A stretch of DNA of 64,000 nucleotides from Nipponacmea schrenckii (lineage: Eukaryota; Mollusca; Gastropoda; Lottiidae): the NCBI GenBank assembly GCA_030562195.1, contig JAUJPP010000005.1, positions 30,305,106 to 30,369,105 of the forward strand, given 5' to 3'. Under the pieces are notes generated by a model. The model ran no database searches, was not told the DNA's origin, and was given only the letters and a program-made list of their open reading frames with translations. A program made the translations under genes and the position numbers. Positions within the stretch are counted from its first letter, which is position 1. Every line of letters starts with the position of its first letter. This document shows positions 40,706 to 52,047 of the stretch, piece after piece.

Positions 40706-42657
40706 CGGTGTGTGTGTTTTGGATGAAAAGACGATTTGTATAAAAGTTGGTGAGTGTCTGTCTCCTTAAAAAATATGATTTCTTAACAGCGTCTAGTCCT
40801 GCCTTATTTTCAATATTTGTGTACATACTTGTAACGTCCATTGAGATAAATAGAGCATTGTCTGGTATAGTCAACTTCTTAATTTCGTCTACAAGGGCAT
40901 TAGTGTCTTTAATGAAAGAAGGGTGTTTACATGCTAGGGGAAGAAGGAAATGATCTATATATTCAGAAACTTCAGATTCACTTGCAGTCAGATATAATTG
41001 GCCTACCTTTCGGAATTTTATTGGCGACATACCATTCATTTTCCGAATTTTTATGAATTTTTGGTAAGGTATAGATATGTCGGGGTCGAACATTAGAATC
41101 AGCCGATAGATAATCATATTGTGCGTCAGATGTAAATTCTTTGTTAACAAGTCTTCGTCACACAGTGTTTATCACTTGAGCAGTTTCACTAAAAATTGGT
41201 TGATCAAGTTGTCGATAATGGTCCCGATTATTTAGTTGTCTTTCTACCTCTGAAATATAGTCTTCTCTGTCCTGAATTACACAACAACTACCCTTATCAC
41301 TTTTTCGAATAATGATTGATTGGTTTTTTTTTTTAGGATTATTAAGAGCAGTTCGTTCTAAATGAGTCAGACCATTTTTTTAATTTGTAATGGTTAACAC
41401 TGATACTTCGCTGAGCAATGCATCACAAACTGTATTAATATATGGGTCAATGGAATATTCGGGTGGATTCCAGTCAGATTTATTAATAGATTTAGTGCGT
41501 TTGCCTCTCCCAAGTCTTTCGCGAAAAAAAAAGATTAACTATTGTTTGTCCTAAACTTAAAGAATCCCCCCCCCCCACACACACACTTAATCAAAAAAAG
41601 AGAACCACTGAGAGTAGATGGCTTTAGCTGTAGAAGAAATCCAATGAATATTGTCTTTACACACTGTGATAGTACCATTGAAACGCGGAAGATCTTGGCA
41701 TGAGGTGAGGGCTTGTGGAACAGTAAGTCATTAAAGGTACTGAGGTTGGATACGCTGGTAGGGTTTGACATCTGTAGGTTTCTTGAGTATGGTATCTGGG
41801 TAGTGTAAATTGCTGCTGAGAGAAATTTATTCTTGGCCAATTTCAGGAGGTCTAACAATCTTCGGTAAAGAATTTCACCAGCTTCATCTCTGTTGTTCAA
41901 ACCTATGTGGAAAAGTAGCCTACTTTCTTAGGGACAGAAGTTGGTGATATTTTATTCAGGATGGTATAGATGTGTTGGATATGGGCACCTGGATATGACT
42001 CAGCTTTGGTATCACTATTAACAAATGGGATATTGCACAAATAAGATGAACCTATGATGACAGTGGGTTTAGTGAGAGCTGGGATGGACTAAGAACTGGA
42101 GAGGAATCTAAACTGAGTCGGCGACGGGTCGTTGTTCTTTGTAGTTTCGGAGTTTCAGGATTTGATCGGCTACTTGAAGGTGTGTGATAAGGTGACGGTC
42201 ATAATGGTCTGCATGAATGGTCACAGGTGTTACAGGGTCAGAAGATATGGTGTGGTTGGACTTTAACTGGTGGACTTCTTTTGCGTTTTCGTGTCGGTTT
42301 GGTGGATATGAAAGCTGCTGGTCTAGGCGGTACTGGTGATGGGAATACTGGATCTTCTATCATATTTTCTACATTATTAGATTTAAGCGAAGAAACTGCT
42401 TCTCTGAACCGTTCAAGGGTGTCTTTCTGCAGACGACGGTAGGATAATATGGCCAATTGAACAGCTGAATTTGCATAATCTTCAATGTGTCGGTCCGAAA
42501 GGTTAAGTCGTTTAATGGAATCCAATTTATCTTTGAGTTGAGAGTCGTAGTGAGATTTGAGTACAGTCGCAATATTCTTTGCCCACAGTTTATTCTTAGC
42601 ATCGATAGCAGAGGTCACACTAGAATTTTTCACAGCTGGTTTCACAAAATTGTTCAA
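40705..42657 (-). pseudogene. Penelope-like retroelement, 3'-truncated, with an SGNH-like block
   Basis: Read on the minus strand. 42657-42238 codes a 139-residue basic N-terminal part (LWAKNIATVLKSHYDSQ, ending in a KRKRS tail). 42060-41535 has, across two frames, an SGNH-hydrolase-like segment: VIIGSSYLCNIPF, ESYPGAH, then NNRDEAGEILYRRLLDL. 41345-40705 has the Penelope RT start: IIIRKSDKGSCCVI, REDYISEVERQLNN, then after a TGA PSFIKDTNALVDEI and LFISMDVTSMYTNI. The RT ends at this palm motif, and no GIY-YIG domain follows. At least three stops or shifts. The element inserted in antisense in the GT92 intron. Confidence 0.8.
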
Positions 42658-42659
42658 AT

Positions 42660-43345
42660 CTCTAATTTTATGAAGAAATCCATGGGTAGGAGAGCCGTCA
42701 AACCCAGAATTATAAACGGATCGAAACGGTTGTCATTTTGTCTATATCTAGAGGGTCGATGTGAATACCAATTGCTCCTGCTGTCCATAGCATCAAATTA
42801 TTGTTGTGATGGGTATAATAAGGAAGCGGGGATGGGATGAAGTATTTAAAAGACAATATTGGCTATATAAATGTTAGACTATAATTCAGATAGTAAAAGA
42901 AGTCTGAAGGTAGTAAAAAATGCTTAGAAGTTAACAAAAATAGTAAAATATAGATAAGAAACGAAAAATATATATAAAATATATGAAGGAAAAGCTTAAA
43001 AAATGATTACAGAAAATAAAATGATTTCAAATAACTCCTCTGTAATGCGATCCGGATATGGCTATAAAAAAGCTTCTTCAGGCATATTGGTAAATGATAA
43101 TAAATATAACTTAAGAAATTGAGTAGTCTATAGTTTCTAAAGCATGTTTTGCTCCACTAAGTTTATATATCTCATTCAATTCACAATGTTGTTACTGTTA
43201 AACTTTAAATAAAATGATATTTACAGTAATATTCCATTTTCACCCTGGTTTAAAAACAGGGTACTAGAACTCTGCCATTGAAAAACTGAAATCATGCCAA
43301 GAACAAGTTTGAGTATCCATGTTACCCTTAAAGGCCATGATTCAT
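42660..43345. other. Intron DNA, no feature recognised
   Basis: AT-rich with no repeat termini or coding frames. Confidence 0.35.
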
Positions 43346-43349
43346 CATT

Positions 43350-45085
43350 TTATACGCCAACATAAAATGGGGGGCGTATATTGTCGTCACCCACGTCCGT
43401 CCGTCCGTCCGTCCGTCTGTCCATAATTGCTCGTAAACACGCAAGGATGAACCCTATTGAGTTCTAGCCCTTGTTCTTGAATGGCTCGTAAACACTCTTC
43501 AATGTGCAATTCTTGATGGATTTTGATGAAACTTGGTGCGAGAGTTTGTTATAAGTCAAGGATAAACCCTTTTGAAAATCAGCGAAATCGAAAAATATGT
43601 AATATAAGTTATAGCCCTTGGTCTTGAAAATGCGTTCAATTTTAGCTTGTAAACACTCTTGAAAGAATAATTCTTAATGGATTTTGATGAAACTTGGCTT
43701 GAGTATTTATCACCTAAGGATGACCCCTATTAAAAATTTAGACACTCTACAAGGCACGATTTGGACAAAACTTGCTGAAATTGTTTAATATTACCCAAGG
43801 ATGAACCCTATTGAAAATCAAAAATATCGAAATATATTTGATATGAATTATTGCCCTTGTTCTTTAAAATGCGTTCAACTTTTGCCTTGCAAACACTGTA
43901 CAAGTCACAATTCTTGACCGATTTTGACGAAACTTGACATGTGTATTTGTAATCACCTAAGGATGAATCCTGTTGAAAATCAGATAAATCGAAAAATATT
44001 AAGTATGAGTTATTACCCTTGTTTTTGAAAACACGTTCAATTTTTGGCTTATAAACACTCTACAAAGAACAGTTATTGATCGATTTTGACAAAACTTGCT
44101 GAAATAGTTTAATATCATCAAAGGATGAACCTTATTGAAAATTCAAATATATCGAAATATATTTAATACGAATTATTGCCCTTGCTTTATAAAATGTGTT
44201 CGATTTTTTCCTTGTAAACACTCTACAAAACACAATTCTTGAGCGATTTTGACGTAACTTGGCATAGGTATTTGTAATCACCTAATGATGAACCCAATTG
44301 AAAATTTAAAAATATTTAGTATTAGTTATTGCCCTTGTTTTTGAAAACGCGTCAAATTTTTTAGCTTGTAAACGCTTTAGAAGGCACAATGATTTACAAT
44401 ATTTTGATAAAAATTGCTTAAATTGTTAATTATCACTCAAGGATGAACCCTATTGAAAACAAGAATTATCAAATAATATTTGATTGCCCTTGTCCTTTCA
44501 AATGATTTCGATTTTTGGCTCATAAAGCCTCTGCAAGTCACATTTCTTGACTGATTTTAACGGAACTTGGCATGAGCATGTGGAATCACCTAAGGATGAA
44601 CCCTATTGAAAATCAGAAAAATCTTAAAATATTTAATATCAGTTATTGCTCTGTTTTTGAAAAAAGCATCAAAAATTTTAGCTCGTAAACACTTTAGAAG
44701 GCACAATGCTTTACAGATTTTGACAGAACTTGCTGAAATTTTTAATTATCATTCAAGGATGAACCCTATTGAAAAGAAATATCTTAAAATAATTGATATG
44801 AATTATTGCCCTTGTTCTTTAAAACGCGTACGGAATTTGATGAATTTTGTTGAAAATGTTTGTTATTACCCAAGAGTGAATCCCTTTAACATTCAAAAAT
44901 ACTGAAAATCTATAATGAGTTATTGCCTTGTTTTTAGGTATAATTCTTGACTGAGTTTAAGAAAACTTAGTAATATTGTACATTTATCACCATAGAAAAG
45001 AATTATATGTATATTTACTTTTTTATTCAAAATCAATGCTGTCAGTGGGCGTATATAACCTTGCCTGGCAAGCTATCTTGATGAA
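43350..45085 (-). mobile_element. Pearl-like element, family 2, reverse
   Basis: It opens with TATACGCCAACATAAAATGG, GGCGTATATTGTCGTC and (CCGT)n at 43396-43416, then about ten units. It closes with GTGGGCGTATATAACC and TTGCCTGGCAAGCTATC near 45055-45082. Both termini are present, so it is a complete, diverged copy of about 1.7 kb. Confidence 0.75.
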
Positions 45086-45254
45086 TTTTGTGGAAATTCA
45101 CCCAAGAGTGAACCCTTTTAATAATCTGAAAAATATTTAATGAGTTATTGCCTTGTTGTAAGGTTTAATTCTTGACAGATCTTAATTAAACTTAGTTATA
45201 TTGTACATTTATCACCCTAGAAAAGAAGTACATGATTGAAGGTTGGATATTTCA

Positions 45255-48200
45255 TTTTTATACGCCCACATGAAATAGGGGGGGGGGGCGTATATTGTCG
45301 TCACCCACGTCCGTCCGTCCGTCCACAATTGCTCGTAAACACTCTACAAGGTGCAATTCTTGACGGATTTAATTGAAACTTTATATGAGTGTTTATGATC
45401 ACTCAAGGATGAACCCTATTTAAAATCAGCGAAATCGGAAAAAATTTAGTGTGAGTTTTTGCCCTCGTTCTTGACTGGCTCGTAAACACTCTACAATGTG
45501 CAATACTTGCCTGATTTTGATGAAACGTGGTGTGAGAGTATGTTATAACTCAAGGATAAACCCTATTGAAAATCAGCGAAATCGAAAAACATTTAGTATG
45601 AGTTATTGCCCTTGTTCTTGAAAACGCGTTCAATTTTAGCTTGTAAACACTCTTGAGAGAACAATTCTTAATTGATTTTGATGGAACTTGGGTTGAGTAT
45701 TTGTTATCACCCAAGGATGAAGCCTATCGAAAACCAGTAAAATCGAAAAAAAATTTAATATCAGTTATTGCCCTTGTTTTTGAAAACGCGTTCAATTTTT
45801 GGCTTTAAAACACTCTACAAAGCACAGTTATTGACCGATTCTGACAAAACTTGTTGAAATTGTTTAATATCACCCAAGGATGAACCCTTTTGAAAATAGA
45901 AAATATCGAAATATGTATGATACGAATTATTGCCCTTGTTCTATAAAATGTGTTGGATTTTTGCCTTGTAAACACTCTTCAAGTCACAATTCTTGAGCGA
46001 TTTTGACGTAACTTGGCATGAGTATTTGTAATCACCTAAGGATGAACCCTATTAAAATTCAGTTAAATCGAAAAATATTTAGTATCAGTAATTGCCCTTG
46101 TTTTTGAAAACGCGTTCAGTTTTAGGTTGTAAACACTCTAGAAAAAACAATTCTTAGTTTTGATAAAACTTGGCTTGAGTATTTATTTTTACCCAAGGAT
46201 GAACCTCACTGAAAATCAAATAAATCGAAATATATTTAGTGTCAGTTATTGCCCTTGTGTTTGAAAACGCGTTGAACTTTTTGGCTAATAAACACTCTAG
46301 AAGGTACAATTCATGACCAATGTTGACAAAACTCACTGAAATTGTTTGATATCGCAAGGGATGAGCCCTATTGAAAATTAAAAAATATCAAAATATATCT
46401 AATATGAATTATTGCCCTTGTTCTTTTAAACGCGTTCGATTTTTGTCTCGTAAACACTCTACATGGCACAATTCTTGACGGATTTCGATGAAACTTTGTG
46501 TGAGAGTGTGTTATAACTTAAGGATGAACCCTATTGAAAATCAGCGAAATCAAAAAAGTTTTTAGTATGAGTTACTGCTCTTGTTCTTGAAAACGCGTTC
46601 AATTTTAGCAATGTGCAATTCTTGCCTGATTTTGATGAAACGTGGTGTGAGAGTATGTTATAACTCAAGGATAAACCCTATTGAAAATCAGCGAAATCGA
46701 AAAACATTTAGTATGAGTTATTGCCCTTGTTCTTGAAAACGCGTTCAATTTTAGCTTGTAAACAGTCTTGAGAGAACAATTCTTAATGGATTTTGATGAA
46801 ACTTGGCTTGAGTATTTATTATCACCCAAGGATGAAGCTTATCGAAAACCAGTAAAATCGAAAAAAATTTAATATCAGTTATTGCCCTTGTTTTTGAAAA
46901 CGCGTTCAATTTTTGGCTTTAAAACACTCTACAAAGCACAGTTATTGACCGATTCTGACAAAACTTGTTGAAATTATTTAATATCACCCAAGGATGAACC
47001 CTTTTGAAAATAGAAAATATCGAAATTTATATGATACGAATTATTGCCCGTGTTCTATAAAATGTGTTGGATTTTTGCCTTGTAAACACTTTACAAGTCA
47101 CAATTCTTGAGCGATTTTGACGTAACTTGGCATGAGTATTTGTAATCACCTAAGGATGAACCCTATTAAAATTCAGTTAAATCGAAAAATATTTAGTATC
47201 AGTAATTGCCCTTGTTTTTGAAAACGCGTTCAGTTTTAGGCTGTAAACACTCTAGAAAAAACAATTCTTAATGGATTTTGATAAAACTTTATTTTTACCC
47301 AAGGATGAACCTCACTGAAATCAAATAAATCGAAATATATTTAGTGTCAGTTATTGCCCTTGTGTTTGAAAACGCGTTTAACTTTTTGGCTAATAAACAC
47401 TCTAGAAGGTACAATTCATGACCAATGTTGACAAAACTCACTGAAATTGTTTGATATCGCAAGGGATGAGCCCTATTGAAAATTAAAAAATATCAAAATA
47501 TATCTAATATGAATTATTGCCCTTGTTCTTTTAAACGCATTCGATTTTTGTCTCGTAAACACTCTACATGGCACAATTCTTGACGGATTTCGATGAAACT
47601 TGGTGTGAGAGTGTGTTATAACTCAAGGATAAACCCTTTTGAAAATCGAAAAAGTTTTTAGTATGAGTTACTGCTCTTGTTCTTGAAAACGCGTTCAATT
47701 TTAGCTTGTAAACACTCTAGAAAGAACAATTCTTAATGGATTTTGATTAAACTTGGCTTGAGTATTTGTTTTTACCCAAGGATGAACCCTATTATAAATC
47801 AAATAAATCGAAATATATTTAGTGTCAGTTATAGCCCTTGTTCTTGAAAACGCGTTCAATTTTAACTTGTAAACACTCTAGAAAAACAATTTTTAATGGA
47901 TTTTGATGAAACTTGGCTTGAGTATTTGTTTTCTCCCAAGGATGAACCCTATTGAAAATCGAAAAATATTTAGTACAAGTTATTGCACTTGTTTTTGAAA
48001 ACGCGTTCAATTTAACTCGTAGTATTTGTTTTCTTACAAGGATAAACCCTATTGAAAATCAGATAAATCGAAAAATATTTAGTGTCAGTTTATTGTCAAA
48101 AACGCTTTCAACTTTAGGCTTGTGAACACTCTAAACATTCATTTTTGACAAAACTCGCTGAAATTGTTTAATATCAACCGAGAATGAGCCTTATTAAGAA

Positions 48201-48445
48201 TTAAAAATATCAAAATATTATTAAGGGTGAACCCTATTGCAAATCATAAAAATACCGAAAAATATTTAATGAGTTGAGTTAGGTACAATTCTTGACAGTT
48301 TTTAATGAAACTAGAGACCCTAGAAAAAAATATATGGTGCAAGGTTGAATATTTCATTCCACTTATTGTAACCTTACTGAAAAGTTTTTATTTGAAATAA
48401 ATGCTGCCAGTGGGCGTATATTACCTTGCTTGGCAAGCTATCTTT
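45255..48445 (-). mobile_element. Large pearl-like element with duplicated repeat block
   Basis: A complete reverse copy. Terminus TATACGCCCACATGAAATAG with an eleven-G run, (CCGT)n at 45308-45326, about nineteen ~160-bp units, then GTGGGCGTATATTACC and TTGGCAAGCTATC at 48411-48443. At 3.2 kb it is the longest in the window, owing to an internal ~1.1-kb duplication. Confidence 0.78.
45495..47700. repeat. Higher-order duplication inside the pearl-like array
   Basis: The block 45495-46605 recurs at about 46611-47700 with the same order of variant units (landmarks: TTGCCTGATTTTGATGAAACG at 45508/46623, CTCTACATGGCAC at 46455/47560). The period is near 1.1 kb, about seven units. Confidence 0.8.
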
Positions 48446-48840
48446 TATTTATAATCAATGATGCCAGTGGGCGTATATTTTTTTCAGAGTTTTGTTTCGG
48501 GTCTTGAATATATGTAAAAGAATCTTTAGAGGTACTAGAAAATATTGCAAAATTCGTTATAAAATACCTCCATACTTTCTATTTCTAATGTCTCTAAGAT
48601 ACTTTTATTTTTCATGTCATTTGATTGGTTAAATCTAAGGTGATCCAAAACAGACGATCAATCTAATTGCGTCGGATCATTGAAAGCAATTGGGGGGTAC
48701 AAGAAAGAAACGTCTAGATCTGAATTTAAATTAGATTGACTAACCATGCGTTCTGGAATATTAGGAGTATAGGTTCGTTGAAACCCTACAATTTAATTAA
48801 TAATAATTAATAATTTGTAAATAAATGTTTTTTTCTTCAG
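48446..48840. other. 3' end of the GT92 intron
   Basis: A short extra pearl terminus piece lies at 48446-48480. The rest is AT-rich and ends with a polypyrimidine tract and CTTCAG acceptor at 48840. Confidence 0.5.
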
Positions 48841-49768
48841 ATATAGAGGAGGATTTATAAGATGTAATTTGGCCAGTACAGAGAAACCAAAAGCAGTCTC
48901 CATAGTGCTACATTCCCAAATCGAAAACAATATAGATTTCACACCAAAAAATAAACTCACAGTTCAATACCCGTCTAAGTTGATCAGAAATTTCACTCGT
49001 TGCGTTCCAGCTTTGTATAACTTCACAGACCAAATTACCTTGATACAAATGTTAGAAAGCGACTTAATGCTAGGTATGGATCATTTTATAATGTATAATT
49101 ATAGTGGAATGACACCTAAAATACAACAGATTCTCAAATCATACCAAGATGAAGGTGTTCTCACATTGCTTCAATGGAATCTACCTGTGCCTTACAAAGA
49201 TATTCATTATTTCGGACAAATGTCTAATATGCATGAATGCATGTTACGCAATATGTTCGTTTCTAAGTTTTTGTTTTTAGCCGATGTAGACGAAATCGTT
49301 GTGAGTGATATTTATTCCTCGTGGCAGTCACTTACTTCCTCTATCCTTAGAAAACATCCTAATTGTGGCGCAATATCGTTCAGGAATGCTTTCTTCCCAA
49401 TTACCTTTAAAGATGGCGTAGTAGATTTCCCTGGTAAAACTATTGCACAAGAGATGGGTTTAACATTTTTGTTGAAAACCACTCGTACAAGACTGCACAC
49501 TATCGGAGATCGTTCCAAACTTTTAGTGCGACCAGAAACAATAGACCAGTTATGGATACATGGTATTCAGAAGTTTTTTGATTCAAATATGACAACATGT
49601 CCTGTGAAAAATCCCAGAGATGCTTTGCTTCATCATTACAGATCCCAGAAAGCGATGGATATGCGTTTGCCATTTTCTGAAGATAAAACATTCCAAAAAT
49701 ACAGTAATGAACTAATTTTGAGAGTTCAGAAAAGATTTCAGAAGATTAAACATACATTATTAACTTAG
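48841..49768 (+). CDS. Glycosyltransferase family 92 protein, exon 2 (catalytic)
   Basis: Joined to exon 1 it gives 485 codons with no interruption (530 + 928 nt). The spliced reading at the junction is GYKYRGGF. This exon holds the catalytic GT92 (DUF23) domain: the RCVPALYNF start, a LGMDHFIMYNYS strand, the HECMLRN helix, a D-x-D-E metal/nucleotide-sugar site (LADVDE, residues ~325-328), SFRNAFFP, and a late HHYRS histidine motif. GT92 enzymes include galactosyltransferases that extend glycan cores in nematodes and plants; the acceptor here cannot be read from sequence. It is intact, ending in TAG at 49768. It is the best-supported functional host gene in the window. Confidence 0.9.
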
Positions 49769-49769
49769 G

Positions 49770-50441
49770 ATATTATAATATTTCAATTTTCATTCAAACG
49801 ATGTATATCGAACCGCAGACGCAGTAGATTTAACGTTCCCTCTACCGTAGCCTTAATTTGTGTTCAATACCATGAAGTTGTACACCCCTTCAGCATAGAT
49901 GACGAGCCTCTTTCTGTTTTAGGCATAATACCTTTAATCTCATTTAAGCCAAATGATAAAAAGAATTCCATCTAAGCCAAGGAGATCTTTGATTTTTATG
50001 TCCTTTTTAAACCAGTTTTCATAAAAAATATTAGTAATTTTGAGTTACACCTATTGAAATAGATAAGATGGTGGTCAAGTTCTTAATTGACAATTTTCCA
50101 TTATTGAAATAGATAAGATGGTGGTCAAGTTCTTAATTGACAATGAATATGATGCACACCAAATTGTTAAATCAATCAATTTAATAATTGTTTCGAACTG
50201 TTTATAATCACTAAATACTTATATATTTGATATTTTTTTCCTTTTAATTCTTTAATTTGCATACCTTTTATCCATCAGAGATGAAATTGATATTTCTGAA
50301 TCAGAATTTATTAATTGAGTTTTAAACGAAGCCTTTTATCTTACCCAGCTCCATGTTCCTAAAGCATGGCTATAATACATGACCCAACCGTTGCTTCTAT
50401 CAATTGGATTTCTTGTAACAAACTATTGCGGGAAAATGTTT
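49770..50441. other. Downstream flank with a pearl-core duplication
   Basis: No gene. A 42-bp pearl family 1 piece (ATAGATAAGATGGTGGTCAA) is repeated in tandem near 50060 and 50108. Confidence 0.45.
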
Positions 50442-50941
50442 NNNNNNNNNNNNNNNNNNNNNNNNNNNNNNNNNNNNNNNNNNNNNNNNNNNNNNNNNNN
50501 NNNNNNNNNNNNNNNNNNNNNNNNNNNNNNNNNNNNNNNNNNNNNNNNNNNNNNNNNNNNNNNNNNNNNNNNNNNNNNNNNNNNNNNNNNNNNNNNNNNN
50601 NNNNNNNNNNNNNNNNNNNNNNNNNNNNNNNNNNNNNNNNNNNNNNNNNNNNNNNNNNNNNNNNNNNNNNNNNNNNNNNNNNNNNNNNNNNNNNNNNNNN
50701 NNNNNNNNNNNNNNNNNNNNNNNNNNNNNNNNNNNNNNNNNNNNNNNNNNNNNNNNNNNNNNNNNNNNNNNNNNNNNNNNNNNNNNNNNNNNNNNNNNNN
50801 NNNNNNNNNNNNNNNNNNNNNNNNNNNNNNNNNNNNNNNNNNNNNNNNNNNNNNNNNNNNNNNNNNNNNNNNNNNNNNNNNNNNNNNNNNNNNNNNNNNN
50901 NNNNNNNNNNNNNNNNNNNNNNNNNNNNNNNNNNNNNNNNN
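50442..50941. other. Assembly gap, 500 N
   Basis: Exactly 500 N, a fixed-size placeholder. Frames drawn across it are meaningless. Confidence 0.98.
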
Positions 50942-51527
50942 TTTCTAACAGAATATTGAACTGTTTCTCATAAATAATTTCAAATCACATTAATTTCAAA
51001 AACGTTAAAATCATTGTAAAGATTGTTCTATGTCTGGAATCATTACTAGTAATTTGAGAATTGACAAACTTACGAAATTTTGATATAATTACACCGTTAA
51101 TATTAAATAAAGCTATTACATACCTGGATTGGATAATACTCAAATATAATAACGTTAAAATCGTGTCCAAAGAATATTAAAACGAGAGTAATATTGAAAG
51201 TAAACTGTTTACAACCGAGACAGACTTGAAATGAATTGACTGAGAATACAACGCAATTCAGAACAAAGAAAGTATTGATCGATATCAACTCCATGACTAC
51301 ACATACATGTTATGTTCACAGTTCTAGTTATTAACTGATTTTCATCTAGTCGTAAATCTAACCTTGTAATTATGACCTGGAAGATGTTTCTCACCTTTAT
51401 ATTTAGCCCATGGGAACCCGGGAAGTTTAGTTAGAGATTTCTGAATGTCCCCTGATCCGAAATAGATTTTAGGGGAGTTTATATTTATTAAAGACATTTT
51501 TTGGTCTATTTATTCTAAAAAAGTCAT
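50942..51527. other. No gene recognised
   Basis: AT-rich. GTTCACAGTTCTAGTT near 51314 matches the end of the dispersed repeat at 18.5 and 32.8 kb. Confidence 0.35.
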
Positions 51528-51600
51528 AGAGTATTTAGATTTCCGGTAGACCGGAGTGGAGTATAACGAAATGGAGGGGTGCCGGAAATCTAAATACTCT
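51528..51600. repeat. Hairpin: 19-bp inverted repeat around a 35-bp loop
   Basis: AGAGTATTTAGATTTCCGG (51528-51546) pairs perfectly with 51582-51600. It lies just before the DIRS gag frame and may belong to the element's 5' terminal region. Confidence 0.75.
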
Positions 51601-51619
51601 AATACTACTCTCATATGAC

Positions 51620-51985
51620 TTGTCTCTGAAGAGACGTGATCTCATTAAACCACGTTTGCACAAGGATTATGCTACTCTTTGTTCGAGTAGAGTTCCAATA
51701 TCTCCTACAAATTTATTTAGTGATGATTTGCAGCGCTATCTCAAAGAGATTAAAGAAGCCAATACAATAGGCTCAAAGGTGGCAACATCTACTTCAAATA
51801 AGCAAAGAGATTATAATAGAGATGCCAATCCTAGACAGCGATACAGTACTCCTAGTAATTATCAGCAGAATCCATCTTCTTACAGCAATAATAGAAATAG
51901 AGATTTTTTAGACAAAAGAAGCAAGGGAGGCAACCGATCTTATCGGAACAACTCCACCAGAAGACAGAAGTCCAAGAAAGATTAA
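51620..51985 (+). CDS. DIRS gag-like protein, C-terminal part
   Basis: 121 codons of basic, Asn/Ser/Tyr-rich sequence (RRDLIKPRLHKDY, then YNRDANPRQRYS, ending RRQKSKKD). It lacks zinc fingers, as is common in DIRS gag proteins. It precedes the RT frame by 62 bp and was probably longer upstream. The first codon is not a reliable start. Confidence 0.6.
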   Translation: MSLKRRDLIKPRLHKDYATLCSSRVPISPTNLFSDDLQRYLKEIKEANTIGSKVATSTSNKQRDYNRDANPRQRYSTPSNYQQNPSSYSNNRNRDFLDKRSKGGNRSYRNNSTRRQKSKKD

Positions 51986-52047
51986 TAATACCTAAGGTAA
52001 TTTCTTTAAAAGGTTTTAGACCTTTTGTTACATCTCTGAAGTCTAAG

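Noticed and set aside
50366..50959. Two long frames across the second N gap
   Set aside because: They consist of gap filler with about 25 real codons and no coding evidence.
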